DNA from: Natronococcus amylolyticus DSM 10524
Lineage (GTDB): Archaea > Halobacteriota > Halobacteria > Halobacteriales > Natrialbaceae
Direction: 5' to 3'
NCBI RefSeq assembly: GCF_000337675.1
Contig: NZ_AOIB01000014.1
Location: 184,587 to 248,586, forward strand
Length of the DNA: 64,000 nt
Below, piece by piece: positions 17,440-25,538 of this stretch (within the stretch, counting starts at the first letter, position 1; each line of letters starts with the position of its first letter). The translations under genes were made by a program, and so were the position numbers. The notes beneath the pieces were generated by a model. It saw only the letters and a program-made list of their open reading frames with translations. It searched no databases and was not told the DNA's origin.

Positions 17440-18870
17440 TCAGAACACGTCACTCGCCTCGAGCCGACCGTCACGGACGACACCGCGGGCGGTGATCTCC
17501 TCGCCGAGCCCGACGGTGGCCTCGGTGGTGACGCTCATCGTCGTCTCGCCGTCGTCGAGCACGACCGGATCCCCCGCTTGGACGACGACGCCGGTGAACT
17601 CGATCTCCTCGCCGGGTTCGGGCTCGTCCGGGCCCGCGTCGTCACCGTCGTCGGCCGTCGATGCCGCCTCGTTCGTCGACGCTCCGTCGTCACCCTCCGC
17701 GAACGACGACAGGCCCGCGTTCCCGTCGCTGTCCGCCCCGTCGTCCGCGTCTGCGCTCGAGCCGGCCTCCGAGTCCAGCACCGTCACCGTCGACTGCCAG
17801 CCCGCGCTCGCCTCGAGGTCGTCCTGCCAGCCGTCCTGGATCTCGACGTCGGCCAGCGCGACCTCGTCGCCCGGTCCGAGATCGGTGTCGGCCTTCGAGC
17901 CCCAGAGCGCGACCCGGATGTCGCCGGTCGCGTCCTGTACCCGAATGTTCCGGACCTGCCCCTCAGAGCCGTCGTCGCGGTCGAACGTCCGCTTGGGGTC
18001 GGCCGATCGAACGACGCCCGCAATGTCGACCGTCTGGCCGATCTCGACGTCCTCGATCGGTACGCTCTCGGGAACGTACTCGACGTCGGCGTCGACGGCC
18101 TCGAGCGCACCTCGGTTGCCGACATGAAGCTCGAGCGAGCCGTCTCGCTCGCGGACGTAGCCGTCGACGACCTCGAGGGTGTCGCCGGCCTCGAACTCGG
18201 TCACCTGTTCCGCGCGTTCGTCCCACATCGTCACCCGGATACGCCCCGTCGAGTCGCCGACGACGAGGTTCGCGACCTTCCCCTCGGAGCCGTCGTCGCG
18301 GTCGAACGTTCGAATGGTATCGGTGTCGAGGACGACGCCGACGAGGTTCACGCTCGAGAGCCCGAGCGACAGCGCCTCGACGGTGTGAACGTCGGAAACC
18401 TGGACGTCGATCTCGGTGTCGGGGTCGGGTTCGACCTCGTCGACGCTGACCTCGACGCCCGAAAATCCCTCCTTCGGCCGTCCCTTGATCCGTAACACCT
18501 GGCCCTCCTCGAGCTCCTCGAGGGTCGCCGCGGCGTGGTCATCCCAGAACGCCGCCCGGATCGAGCCCGTCTCGTCGGCGACCTCGACGTTGACGACGCG
18601 GCCGTCTTCGTCCTCGCCGTCGCGCTCGAAGGTCCGCATCTCGCCGATGTCGATCACCTTCGCGACGAACTTGGCCTCCTCCATTCCGGGTTCGACGTCG
18701 GCGACGCCGCCGACCTCGCTCTCGCCGATCTCGTGGGCGATGAGCATCGCCGCCGTCTCCTCGTCGGCGAGCCCGCCCATCTGGTCGACTTTCTCCTCGA
18801 CGGCCTCGCGAAACTCCTCGAGAGAAACGTCCGCCTCGAGGTCCTCGTACACGCCCTCGATGTCGCTCAT
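17440..18870 (-). CDS. RPA-like single-stranded DNA-binding protein with multiple OB folds
   Basis: A 476-residue protein similar to haloarchaeal Rpa2. After an N-terminal helical part (DIEGVYEDLEADVSLEEFREAV) there are three related OB folds, about residues 60-160, 165-265 and 275-375. The second and third share the phrase TFDRDDGSEG followed by V-NLVV or VRNIRV and IRV-MWD/ALWG; the first has a variant (TFERDGEDEDGRVVNVEV). A Ser/Asp/Ala-rich acidic linker (about 385-425) and a final OB-like segment follow. These proteins coat single-stranded DNA in replication and repair. I take the ATG at 18870; two in-frame ATGs upstream (18885, 18900) would add 5-10 residues. A short hairpin GGCG/CGCC with an A5 loop lies just beyond the stop codon (17424-17436). 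The order rpa-histone-HDAC resembles other haloarchaeal genomes, to my recollection. Confidence 0.9.
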   Translation of the reverse strand: MSDIEGVYEDLEADVSLEEFREAVEEKVDQMGGLADEETAAMLIAHEIGESEVGGVADVEPGMEEAKFVAKVIDIGEMRTFERDGEDEDGRVVNVEVADETGSIRAAFWDDHAAATLEELEEGQVLRIKGRPKEGFSGVEVSVDEVEPDPDTEIDVQVSDVHTVEALSLGLSSVNLVGVVLDTDTIRTFDRDDGSEGKVANLVVGDSTGRIRVTMWDERAEQVTEFEAGDTLEVVDGYVRERDGSLELHVGNRGALEAVDADVEYVPESVPIEDVEIGQTVDIAGVVRSADPKRTFDRDDGSEGQVRNIRVQDATGDIRVALWGSKADTDLGPGDEVALADVEIQDGWQDDLEASAGWQSTVTVLDSEAGSSADADDGADSDGNAGLSSFAEGDDGASTNEAASTADDGDDAGPDEPEPGEEIEFTGVVVQAGDPVVLDDGETTMSVTTEATVGLGEEITARGVVRDGRLEASDVF

Positions 18871-19093
18871 TCTATGTTCGTTCATGAGTAGCCCGCGCAT
18901 AAGAATTGCTCATTCGACGGCTCCGGGAGCGAATGACGAACACGGCAGGGCGAGACGACGGCGGTAACTCGAGGCTGTGTCGACGGTCCGAGTGCATACG
19001 ATCGTTGGCCGCCCCTTCCGGGATAAACGTACGCGGTTCGCGTGACACTCCCTCCCGAAATCGGCGTCCAGCGGCCGAATGCTTTCGAAAGGG

Positions 19094-19100
19094 CTTTAAT
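19094..19100 (+). promoter_or_regulatory. TATA element of tRNA-Arg
   Basis: CTTTAAT, centred about 28 nt upstream of the tRNA-Arg 5' end, fits an archaeal TATA box for a tRNA gene in an otherwise GC-rich region. Confidence 0.55.
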
Positions 19101-19124
19101 GTCGACGGCGGTACGTAGAGATGA

Positions 19125-19197
19125 GTCCTGATAGGGTAGTGGACTATCCTCTTGGCTTGCGGAGCCAGGGACCGGAGTTCAAATCTCCGTCAGGACG
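19125..19197 (+). tRNA. tRNA-Arg (anticodon GCG)
   Basis: A 73-nt cloverleaf: acceptor GTCCTGA/TCAGGAC plus discriminator G, anticodon stem TTGGC/GCCAG with loop TTGCGGA (anticodon GCG, reading CGC/CGU), and T stem CGGAG/CTCCG with TTCAAAT loop. The D arm GGGTAG/CTATCC is also visible. CCA is not encoded. A TATA element is in place upstream. No intron. Confidence 0.95.
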
Positions 19198-19278
19198 CTC
19201 ACTTATCGCGAGTGCTTCACGTTGTTCAGCACTCGCTCTTGTGTTCGGTCCTGACGTGCCTCACGCTCACTTCGCTCG

Positions 19279-19550
19279 CGTGAGACTCCGTCAGGACGTT
19301 TCTGTCGACACCAAACCGCGAGCAAAGCGAGCGACTGGTGTCGGCGAAACTCCGATACGGAGATTTGAGCAGGAAAGTCGCAGCGGCTGAGCGAAACGAG
19401 GCCGAACGTCTTTCCGAGTTCAAATCTCCGGAGCGTCTCCGACGCTCCGTGCCCAACGCTCATTTCGTCACCGGCGGCGAAGCCGCCGGTTTCCAGCGGG
19501 ACCGAAGGTCCCGCCCGGTTCGTGTGAGACTCCGTCAGAACGCTTTCTGT
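19279..19550. repeat. several partial copies of the tRNA-Arg 3' end downstream of the tRNA
   Basis: The 481 bp between tRNA-Arg and the next gene hold no convincing gene but contain three pieces of the tRNA 3' end. 19286-19297 repeats TCCGTCAGGACG exactly; 19416-19430 repeats GAGTTCAAATCTCCG from the T arm exactly; 19531-19542 repeats the acceptor end with one change (AGAACG for AGGACG). The first and third also share flanks not found in the tRNA, GTGAGAC before and TTTCTGTC after, at a spacing of about 245 bp. An inverted copy of the T-arm segment lies near 19359-19368. This pattern fits repeated insertion and loss of elements at this tRNA. No integrase gene is present. Confidence 0.65.
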
Positions 19551-19678
19551 CAAGTATCCTCGAGCGCTCGCTCCGGTTACCGACGGTACGAGAAACGGCT
19601 CGAGCCTACTCCGCAGTGATCCGCCGACACCCCGCCCGGGCACAAAGCTCATTCCGGAACGGTGGCGAGTCGAACCGA

Positions 19679-20878
19679 ATGCGATCCAGACGCGACGTCC
19701 TTCTGGGGACCGGAGCTGCCGGTACTGCGGCGCTTGCGGGCTGTCTCGGGAGCACCGACGCCGAGCCCGGTAGCGACGACGACTACACGTGGTCGACGCC
19801 CGGCGCCGACATCGGGAACTCGAGGGCCGTCGCCGACGGCGCGGCGCCCCGCGAGGAGCCCTCGCTCAAGTGGCGCCTCGAGTTCGACTCGGCGTTCATC
19901 ACGGCCGAGCCGATCGTAACCGACGACACCGTGCTGGTCACGACGGGGACCGATGTCGTCGCCGTCGACCGGGAGACAGGCGAGCGACGGTGGTCGATCG
20001 ATCCCGACAACGACGCCTACACGTACAACGGTGCGCCGACCGTCGTCGGCGATACGGCCTACCTCCAGGAGGTGGACACGCTGACCGCCCGCGACCTCGA
20101 GACGGGCGAGGTAGAATGGAGCCACGAGTTCGAGTCCACGATCGGCACCGGGTCGGTGACGGTGTCGGAGACGGACGACGGCCGAATCTACGCCGCCGCC
20201 GGCGACGCCGTCCACGCCCTCGAGGCCGAAACGGGCGACCACCTATGGGAGCAGAAGCTGCTCGGCGTCCCGCGGTACGCCCTCTCGAAGTACGCCGACT
20301 CCCTGTACGTGGCGACGCGAGGCGGCGAGTTGTACGACGTCAAGCGGTGGGGTGCCGTCGAGTGGCGGCGAACGATCGAGGCCGGAATCGCGAGCGCACC
20401 AGTTGTGCTGACCTCGGAGGACCGCCGCACCGGACACGGTGTCGCCGTCGCCGCCAACGACGGTACGATCACGTACTTCGACATCGGCGGGAACCGGGAG
20501 TGGGAGACCGAACTCGGCGGCTTCGGGACCGACGGGCTCGCGATCGGTCACCGAACGCTGCTGGCGCGGTCGGGGTCGACGCTGTACGCGCTCGACGCGA
20601 ACGAGGGCGGCGAGCGGTGGCGCGTTTCCCTCGAACGGGGCGACTCCGGCCCGCCGATCGTCGTCGGCGACACGGTCTACGTCGGGGACGACCGCCTCCG
20701 CGCGATCGATATCGACGGCGGAGTCGGGATTCGCTCGTTCCGAGTCGGCGAACGGCGGTTCGAACGCGAGACCGACGGCAACGTCGGGTTCGTCACCGCG
20801 GCCGACGGGAAGCTGTTCGCGACCACCGACGCCGGCTGGGAGGAGGACGGCTCGACGGAGCTGCTGGTCCTCTCGTGA
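19679..20878 (+). CDS. Tat lipoprotein with PQQ-like beta-propeller
   Basis: A 399-residue secreted protein. The ATG at 19679 gives SRRDVLLGTGAAG and a lipobox ending ALAGC, a Tat lipoprotein signal; the frame extends to 19616 but those residues add nothing. The mature part consists of repeated blades with the PQQ/WD-like phrase seen as VVAVDRETGERRWSID, LTARDLETGEVEWSHE, VHALEAETGDHLWEQK, LYALDANEGGERWRVS. This predicts a seven- or eight-bladed propeller on the outer face of the membrane. Such haloarchaeal proteins usually lack true dehydrogenase residues and are thought to be scaffolds or binding proteins; no PQQ ligands are identifiable. Followed by a co-directional secreted lipase. Confidence 0.88.
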   Translation: MRSRRDVLLGTGAAGTAALAGCLGSTDAEPGSDDDYTWSTPGADIGNSRAVADGAAPREEPSLKWRLEFDSAFITAEPIVTDDTVLVTTGTDVVAVDRETGERRWSIDPDNDAYTYNGAPTVVGDTAYLQEVDTLTARDLETGEVEWSHEFESTIGTGSVTVSETDDGRIYAAAGDAVHALEAETGDHLWEQKLLGVPRYALSKYADSLYVATRGGELYDVKRWGAVEWRRTIEAGIASAPVVLTSEDRRTGHGVAVAANDGTITYFDIGGNREWETELGGFGTDGLAIGHRTLLARSGSTLYALDANEGGERWRVSLERGDSGPPIVVGDTVYVGDDRLRAIDIDGGVGIRSFRVGERRFERETDGNVGFVTAADGKLFATTDAGWEEDGSTELLVLS

Positions 20879-20968
20879 GAGCGAGCGTCCCGGAGCGTGC
20901 CTGCACGGAACGTACCCGCGCTCGCCACAAAACCTGCCTCGAGTCGCGATTCGAACGACGAGGTATCC

Positions 20969-21844
20969 ATGAACGACCGACACTCGAGAGCCGACGACAG
21001 CAGGGGAGACGAAGAAGAGTCGGCGCCCGTCAGCCGACGGCAGCTTCTCGGCGCCACGGCGGGCGCGGCTGCGGGAGCAACGGGCCTTGGCGCCGCGTCG
21101 AGGTCGGCTTCGGCGAGCGAACTTACGGGCTGTGACGACTGGCTCGAGGCGCCCGCCGACTACCCGGAGATCGACCTCACCGACGCGGAGCCGGCCGCCG
21201 AGAACCTCGAGGACGTCGGCGAGGAATTCGTCGTCTTCGTCCATGGCTGGCTTGGCCTCGAGAGCAGCACGGACCAAGCCAACACCCTCCGGGAGGCCCT
21301 CGAGCAAAACGGCTCCGACCAACCCGTCGTCGCGGCGTCGTGGGAGGCCGACAGCCACAACTACTGGCGCGCCGAGAACACCACCGAGACGGCCGGCGAG
21401 CGCCTCGCCGCCTGGCTCGAGGACGAGGCCGACGACGCGACGGTCCACCTGGTCGGCCACTCGCTGGGCGGTCGCGCGTGTCTCGAGGCGCTGGCCGCCC
21501 TCGAGAGCCCCGTCGAGACCGTCTCGCTGCTCGGCACCGCGGCCGACGACGATGCGGTCTGTACGGCCGGCGCGTACGGCCCCGGGATCGAACATGGGGC
21601 CGACGCGGTGTACAACTACCACTCCGGGAACGACGCCAGCGTCTGTTACGGCTACGACGTCCAGTCGTTCTCGAGCGGGCTGGGCTGTGCCGGCAGCGAC
21701 TGCGGCGGCGGCTGGTTCCGCAGCGGGAGCTCATGTCCCGAGAACTATGTCGACGTAGACGTCACCGACGGCGTCGGCGACCACTGCGCCTACGCGAAAC
21801 CCGACGTCGGCTGTGCGAACCTGATCGCCGACACGCTCGAGTGA
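20969..21844 (+). CDS. Tat-secreted alpha/beta hydrolase (lipase-like), disulfide-rich
   Basis: A 291-residue exported hydrolase. The ATG at 20969 yields a 20-residue charged lead and a Tat signal, SRRQLLGATAGAAAGATG, with an ASA cleavage region. The fold shows the oxyanion strand VVFVHGWLG, the nucleophile elbow GHSLGGR with the catalytic Ser, and a probable catalytic His near the end in DHCAY. The C-terminal third is rich in cysteine (CYGYD, GCAGSDCGG, SCPEN, DHCAY, VGCAN), unusual for a haloarchaeal protein and suggestive of several disulfides in the external medium. No lipobox, so probably released. Substrate is likely an ester lipid or triglyceride, by homology only. Confidence 0.85.
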   Translation: MNDRHSRADDSRGDEEESAPVSRRQLLGATAGAAAGATGLGAASRSASASELTGCDDWLEAPADYPEIDLTDAEPAAENLEDVGEEFVVFVHGWLGLESSTDQANTLREALEQNGSDQPVVAASWEADSHNYWRAENTTETAGERLAAWLEDEADDATVHLVGHSLGGRACLEALAALESPVETVSLLGTAADDDAVCTAGAYGPGIEHGADAVYNYHSGNDASVCYGYDVQSFSSGLGCAGSDCGGGWFRSGSSCPENYVDVDVTDGVGDHCAYAKPDVGCANLIADTLE

Positions 21845-22084
21845 GGGCTCGAAGAAATCGGAGCGAGACTCGCTCGGTTCGAATCAGCGGTACAGACCAG
21901 AAAATCAACGAGTTCGATACGACATGAATCCTGCAACATGGCGTCCGCGAACTGATCGCTCGAGAGTGGGATTCCCTCGAGGAGTACGGACAACAGACGT
22001 AGTTGACGCGTTCCTGGAGCCGATCGCACGTCGCCCGGAGAACCGCTCGAGAGAGATTTGAACGGCGTCGCCACTCGAGGACGA

Positions 22085-22700
22085 AAACTGGGTGAGAGGA
22101 GTAAGCCCCCTTCTGTTCGATCCGGCATTCGGCTGAGCGTCCGCGCCGTCCGCGAAATCGCGGAGCGTTCGGGCTACCACGGCGCGGACTTGCACCGGTG
22201 AGGATTCGCCGTTCCATCGATCCTCGGCCGTCTGTGTGTGGTCGACCGCGCCAGTCGACGTGAATCGCGCGGTCCATGGATTCGAACCACGTGTGTACGA
22301 CCACACTCGACTCGGCGGTTTGCACCGCCTCGTCTTCGACGACTCGTGCGCCGGAGGCGCTCCGAGTCGCCTGTTCGACGGCTCGCGCCGTCTCACGTTT
22401 CGCGGTCCGTCGGACCGCGCATCCCTCGGCGGGTCAGCTCCCCTTCCTCGCGGTCGGGTTCGCGCGCCTCATCGGTCGGGCCGAGACGTGTCGTTTCTGT
22501 TCCAGAGCCGGCGGTCTCCCGCCCCGGACTTGCGTCCGGTCACCCGCCCGAACGGGTGGGGGGACTTTCCTCGCGAGCGTTGGACACCTCGGGGAGGTGG
22601 CCAACGTGGGGGCACGACGCGACGTCGAGTCGCCTCGTGCCATGGTGACCCCGCCGTCGCCGGCGAGGTCATCGCGGCAGCCGGGCTCTCTCTCCCAGCG
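22085..22700 (-). ncRNA. rnpB: RNase P RNA, archaeal, with enlarged P3 region
   Basis: Catalytic RNA that cuts the 5' leader from precursor tRNAs. On the minus strand the universal CR-I sequence GAGGAAAGTCC lies at 22562-22572 and the CR-V sequence ACAGA at 22111-22116, directly followed by GGGGG, which pairs with the CCCCC after CR-I to form P4. P1 is CTGGGAGAGAG (22688-22698) with CTCTCACCCAG (22088-22098), one A-A mismatch. P2 is CCGGC near 22680-22685 with GCCGG at 22122-22126. The resulting RNA is about 610 nt, longer than the roughly 430-500 nt I associate with haloarchaea. The excess lies between P2 and CR-I, where three consecutive strong hairpins stand instead of one: 22644-22673, 22611-22641 and 22578-22606. 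Ends are from the P1 pairing and approximate. The 240 bp upstream of 22085 hold nothing I recognise. Confidence 0.93.
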
Positions 22701-22801
22701 TGACGTAGGGGCGGCAGGCGAATAAGTCCCGCGGTCGCCCCCCAGCCGGGCCTCGAGCCGAATGGAAGCGTTTTAGGACGTCAATTCCCATGTGCATTCG
22801 T

Positions 22802-23401
22802 ATGTCCCAGCGACAGGGCGTTGACCTTTCCTACGAGGACGGCGTGCGCGCCGTCGAGCTCGCGCGCGAATCCGTCGAATCCTACGTGCAACACGGACAG
22901 CGAGAGCAACCGGGCAGCATGCGGGAGGCTTTCTACGAGCGAACGGGGGCGTTCGTCCGACTCGAGTCGACCCGCGGACGGGGGAGCCTGCGGGGCTGTG
23001 CCGGGGGGTACCGCTCGGGCGACCAGCTCGGCCACGTCATCGTCGACGCGGCGATCGAGGCCGCGAGCGAGGACTCCTGTGGCTCGGAGGTGAGCCCCTC
23101 GGAGCTGCCGAATCTTACCGTCTCGGTCTGTACGGTCAAGAACGTCGTCCTCACCGACGACCCGCTTGCGGACCTCGAGCTGGGGACCCACGGCGTCGCC
23201 GTCGACGCCGGCGAGGGCGGCTGGCTCTACCCGACCGTTCCCGTCGAGAACGGCTGGAGCGAACACGAGTACCTCGATCGAACCTGTCGGAAGGCCAGGC
23301 TCGCACCGGGCGCCTGGCAGGACGACGACGTCGTCGTCACCCTGTTCGAGGGGCAGGTCTTCCGCGAGCGGGAGGCCGACGGCAGCATCGAGGAGCTGTA
23401 G
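22802..23401 (+). CDS. AMMECR1 / TIGR00296 family protein
   Basis: A 199-residue cytosolic protein of the family found in archaea, some bacteria and humans (AMMECR1). The conserved core LRGCAGGY (in RGSLRGCAGGYRSG) is present near residue 65, after a region ending in GAFVRLES, and later VSVCTVKNVVL and the hydrophobic end DVVVTLFEGQVFRE. The biochemical function is unresolved; the fold and the conserved Cys suggest an enzyme or RNA-related role. Start: ATG at 22802 (MSQRQGVDLS); an ATG 12 nt earlier is less likely. It stands alone, about 100 bp from the RNase P RNA on the opposite strand. Confidence 0.9.
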   Translation: MSQRQGVDLSYEDGVRAVELARESVESYVQHGQREQPGSMREAFYERTGAFVRLESTRGRGSLRGCAGGYRSGDQLGHVIVDAAIEAASEDSCGSEVSPSELPNLTVSVCTVKNVVLTDDPLADLELGTHGVAVDAGEGGWLYPTVPVENGWSEHEYLDRTCRKARLAPGAWQDDDVVVTLFEGQVFREREADGSIEEL

Positions 23402-23539
23402 CTGGCCGTCAACGAGCCGTCGCGAAGAGCGAAAGAAGACCGATCGCCACGGACGTAGTATATAAGCTTTTCTCGCAGGTGTCGAGCCGACAGCCGTGAC
23501 TCGGATTATACGATCGTTCCGGCTGACTCGTGAGTCGTG

Positions 23540-23611
23540 ATGGTCGCAACCGATACCGAACCGAACGAACCAACGACGGACCGCCCGCTGCTTCCGGAGG
23601 TGGGTCGATGA
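23540..23611 (+). CDS. possible 23-codon upstream ORF coupled to the ABC exporter
   Basis: ATG at 23540 opens a 23-residue frame (MVATDTEPNEPTT...) whose TGA overlaps the ATG of the ABC ATPase gene as ATGA. A strong TATA-like sequence, GTATATAAG, lies near 23458-23466, so this frame would be on the mRNA leader. The overlap could couple translation of the ATPase to the short frame. The peptide has no recognisable domain, and the alternative is an untranslated leader; confidence is low. Confidence 0.3.
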   Translation: MVATDTEPNEPTTDRPLLPEVGR

Positions 23612-24636
23612 CGGCGATCGAGACGACGGGACTGACGAAGCGCTACGGGGAGCAGACGGCCCTTGAGGACCTCTCACTGACCGTCGAGTCCGGCGAGGTG
23701 TTCGGCTTCCTCGGGCCGAACGGCGCTGGCAAGACGACGACGATCGACCTGCTGCTCGATTTCGTCCGGCCGACCGACGGCTCTGCGACGGTACTCGGCT
23801 ACGACGCCCATGCGGAGACCGATGCCGTCCGCGACCGCGTCGGCATCCTCCCGGACGGGTTCGACCTCTGGGAGCGCTCGTCGGGGTATCGACACCTCGA
23901 GTTCGCCCTCGAGTCGAAGGAAGGGACGGAGTCGCCGGACGCCCTGCTCGAGCGGGTCGGCCTCGACCGGGACGACGCCGAGCGGCCCGTCGGCGACTAC
24001 TCGAAGGGGATGCGCCAGCGTCTCGCGATGGCGATGGCAGTAGTGGGTGATCCCGACCTGCTGATCCTGGACGAGCCCTCGGGCGGCCTCGACCCCCACG
24101 GTATCCGGACGTTCCGGGAGATAATCCGCGAGGAGGCCGCCGACGGAACGACCGTCTTCTTCTCGAGTCACGTCCTCGGGCAGGTAGCGGCCGTCTGCGA
24201 TCGAGTCGCCATTCTGGACGACGGCGAGCTCGTTACCGTCGACACGATCGAGGGACTGCGCGAGCGTTCGGGCGTCGGCTCGAGGCTGATCGTCGACACC
24301 CCGAACACGGGGCTCGATGCTACCATCCTCACCGGTATCGACGGCGTCACCGACGTAACTGCTGACGGTGATCAGGTGCGGATCAGCTACGCCAATCCGG
24401 CCGTGAAGGCGCCCGTGATCCACCGGCTCGTCGAGTCGGGCGTGTCGGTCCTCGACTTCGAAATCGAGGAGGCCACGCTCGAGGACCTCTTCGCCGCGTT
24501 TACGGGATCGGACGGCGATCCGAGTCGAAACCGGCCCGAGGCGACTGCCGAGACCGAACGCGTCGGAACGCCCGCGATCGACGGCGGAGCCGCGGCTCCC
24601 GAAGCGGTCGAGAGGGACGCGGAGGTGGGACGATGA
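23608..24636 (+). CDS. ABC transporter ATP-binding protein
   Basis: A 342-residue ATPase of an ABC-2 type exporter. Walker A GPNGAGKTT near residue 38, a Q-loop-like region, and the Walker B DLLILDEPSGGLDPHG followed by the switch-region His (FFSSHVLG). The signature loop reads DYSKGMRQR, the usual alternative (YSKGM) for this class. The C-terminal 100 residues are the typical extra domain of drug/lipid exporter ATPases. The ATG at 23608 has GGAGGTGG just upstream; an in-frame GTG at 23530 would add 26 residues and is less likely. The stop overlaps the permease start by 4 bp (ATGA), so the two form one exporter. Substrate unknown. Confidence 0.93.
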   Translation: MTAIETTGLTKRYGEQTALEDLSLTVESGEVFGFLGPNGAGKTTTIDLLLDFVRPTDGSATVLGYDAHAETDAVRDRVGILPDGFDLWERSSGYRHLEFALESKEGTESPDALLERVGLDRDDAERPVGDYSKGMRQRLAMAMAVVGDPDLLILDEPSGGLDPHGIRTFREIIREEAADGTTVFFSSHVLGQVAAVCDRVAILDDGELVTVDTIEGLRERSGVGSRLIVDTPNTGLDATILTGIDGVTDVTADGDQVRISYANPAVKAPVIHRLVESGVSVLDFEIEEATLEDLFAAFTGSDGDPSRNRPEATAETERVGTPAIDGGAAAPEAVERDAEVGR

Positions 24637-25532
24637 GCGCGACCGCGATCGCCCGCAAGGACTTCGAGGACGCGGTCCGCTCGCGGATGGTCTGGTCGGT
24701 GATGGGCGTGTTCGTCTTTCTGATGGCGCTGGTCGCGGTCAGCGCCGCCACGGACGATCTCTCGGGGACGGAGCCGACCGAGATCATCGTCACCGTTACC
24801 AACATCGGCGGGCTGTTGTTCGTGCCGATCGTCGCCCTGCTGGTCGGATACATGGCGATCGTCGGCGAGCGCGAGTCGGGCAGCCTCCGACTACTGTTCG
24901 GCCTCTCGCACGGCCGTCGGGACGTCTTCGTCGGGAAGTTCGCGAGCCGGCTCGGCGTCATCGCCCTCGCGACCCTTCTGGTCGGTGCGATCGCCGTGGG
25001 GACGGGGCTGGCGCTGTTCGACACCGTGCCGCTGGGTACCTTCCTCGCTTACGCCGGCCTGACCGTGCTGCTGGGGATGGCGTTTACGGCGATCGCCGTC
25101 GGCGTCTCCGGGATCGCGACCTCGCGGATGCAGGCGATGGCAGGCGCGATCGGCAGCTACGTCGTCTTCACCCTGGTATGGCATCCGATCGTCGCCGGCG
25201 TCCACTACCTCCTCGAGGGGAGCCTGCCCGGACTCGAGGCGCCCGAGTGGTACTTCCTGCTGTTGCGGCTGAACCCACTCGAGGCGTACCTGCAGGTCTC
25301 GAGCGAGCTGGCCGGCCAGTTCATCTGGGGGATCGTCGGCATGCAGGGAATCGTCGAGGACGTCCCCGAGGAGTCGCTTCAGGAGCCCGACGCGCTCATG
25401 CTCTCGAACCGCGTGGGTGGAGAGCTCCCGTTTTATCTTCAGGACTGGTTTGCCGTAGTCGTCCTGGCCGTCTGGATCGCGGTGCCGCTTCTGGTCGGCT
25501 ACTGGCGCTTCGTGCGAGCGGACCTGAACTGA
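24633..25532 (+). CDS. ABC-2 family transporter permease
   Basis: A 299-residue integral membrane subunit paired with the ATPase just upstream (4-bp overlap). About six transmembrane helices are visible, with the starts MVWSVMGVFVFLMALVAV and LLFVPIVALLVGYMAI, and the conserved cytoplasmic GERESGSLRLLFGLSHGRRDVFVGKF seen in ABC-2/NosY-type permeases (read in segments of the family pattern G-RE-GSL). A longer external loop lies between helices 4 and 6. Two of these usually pair with two ATPases to export a substrate. The substrate is unknown. Confidence 0.9.
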   Translation: MSATAIARKDFEDAVRSRMVWSVMGVFVFLMALVAVSAATDDLSGTEPTEIIVTVTNIGGLLFVPIVALLVGYMAIVGERESGSLRLLFGLSHGRRDVFVGKFASRLGVIALATLLVGAIAVGTGLALFDTVPLGTFLAYAGLTVLLGMAFTAIAVGVSGIATSRMQAMAGAIGSYVVFTLVWHPIVAGVHYLLEGSLPGLEAPEWYFLLLRLNPLEAYLQVSSELAGQFIWGIVGMQGIVEDVPEESLQEPDALMLSNRVGGELPFYLQDWFAVVVLAVWIAVPLLVGYWRFVRADLN

Positions 25533-25538
25533 ATCGAG

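Noticed and set aside
19226..19652. Frames in the tRNA-Arg downstream region
   Set aside because: Their sequences are made of repeated tRNA pieces and basic shadows; no protein family recognised.
22236..22725. Several plus-strand frames of 130-155 codons in the RNase P region
   Set aside because: They cover the RNase P RNA on the other strand; Arg/Pro-rich translations without domains.
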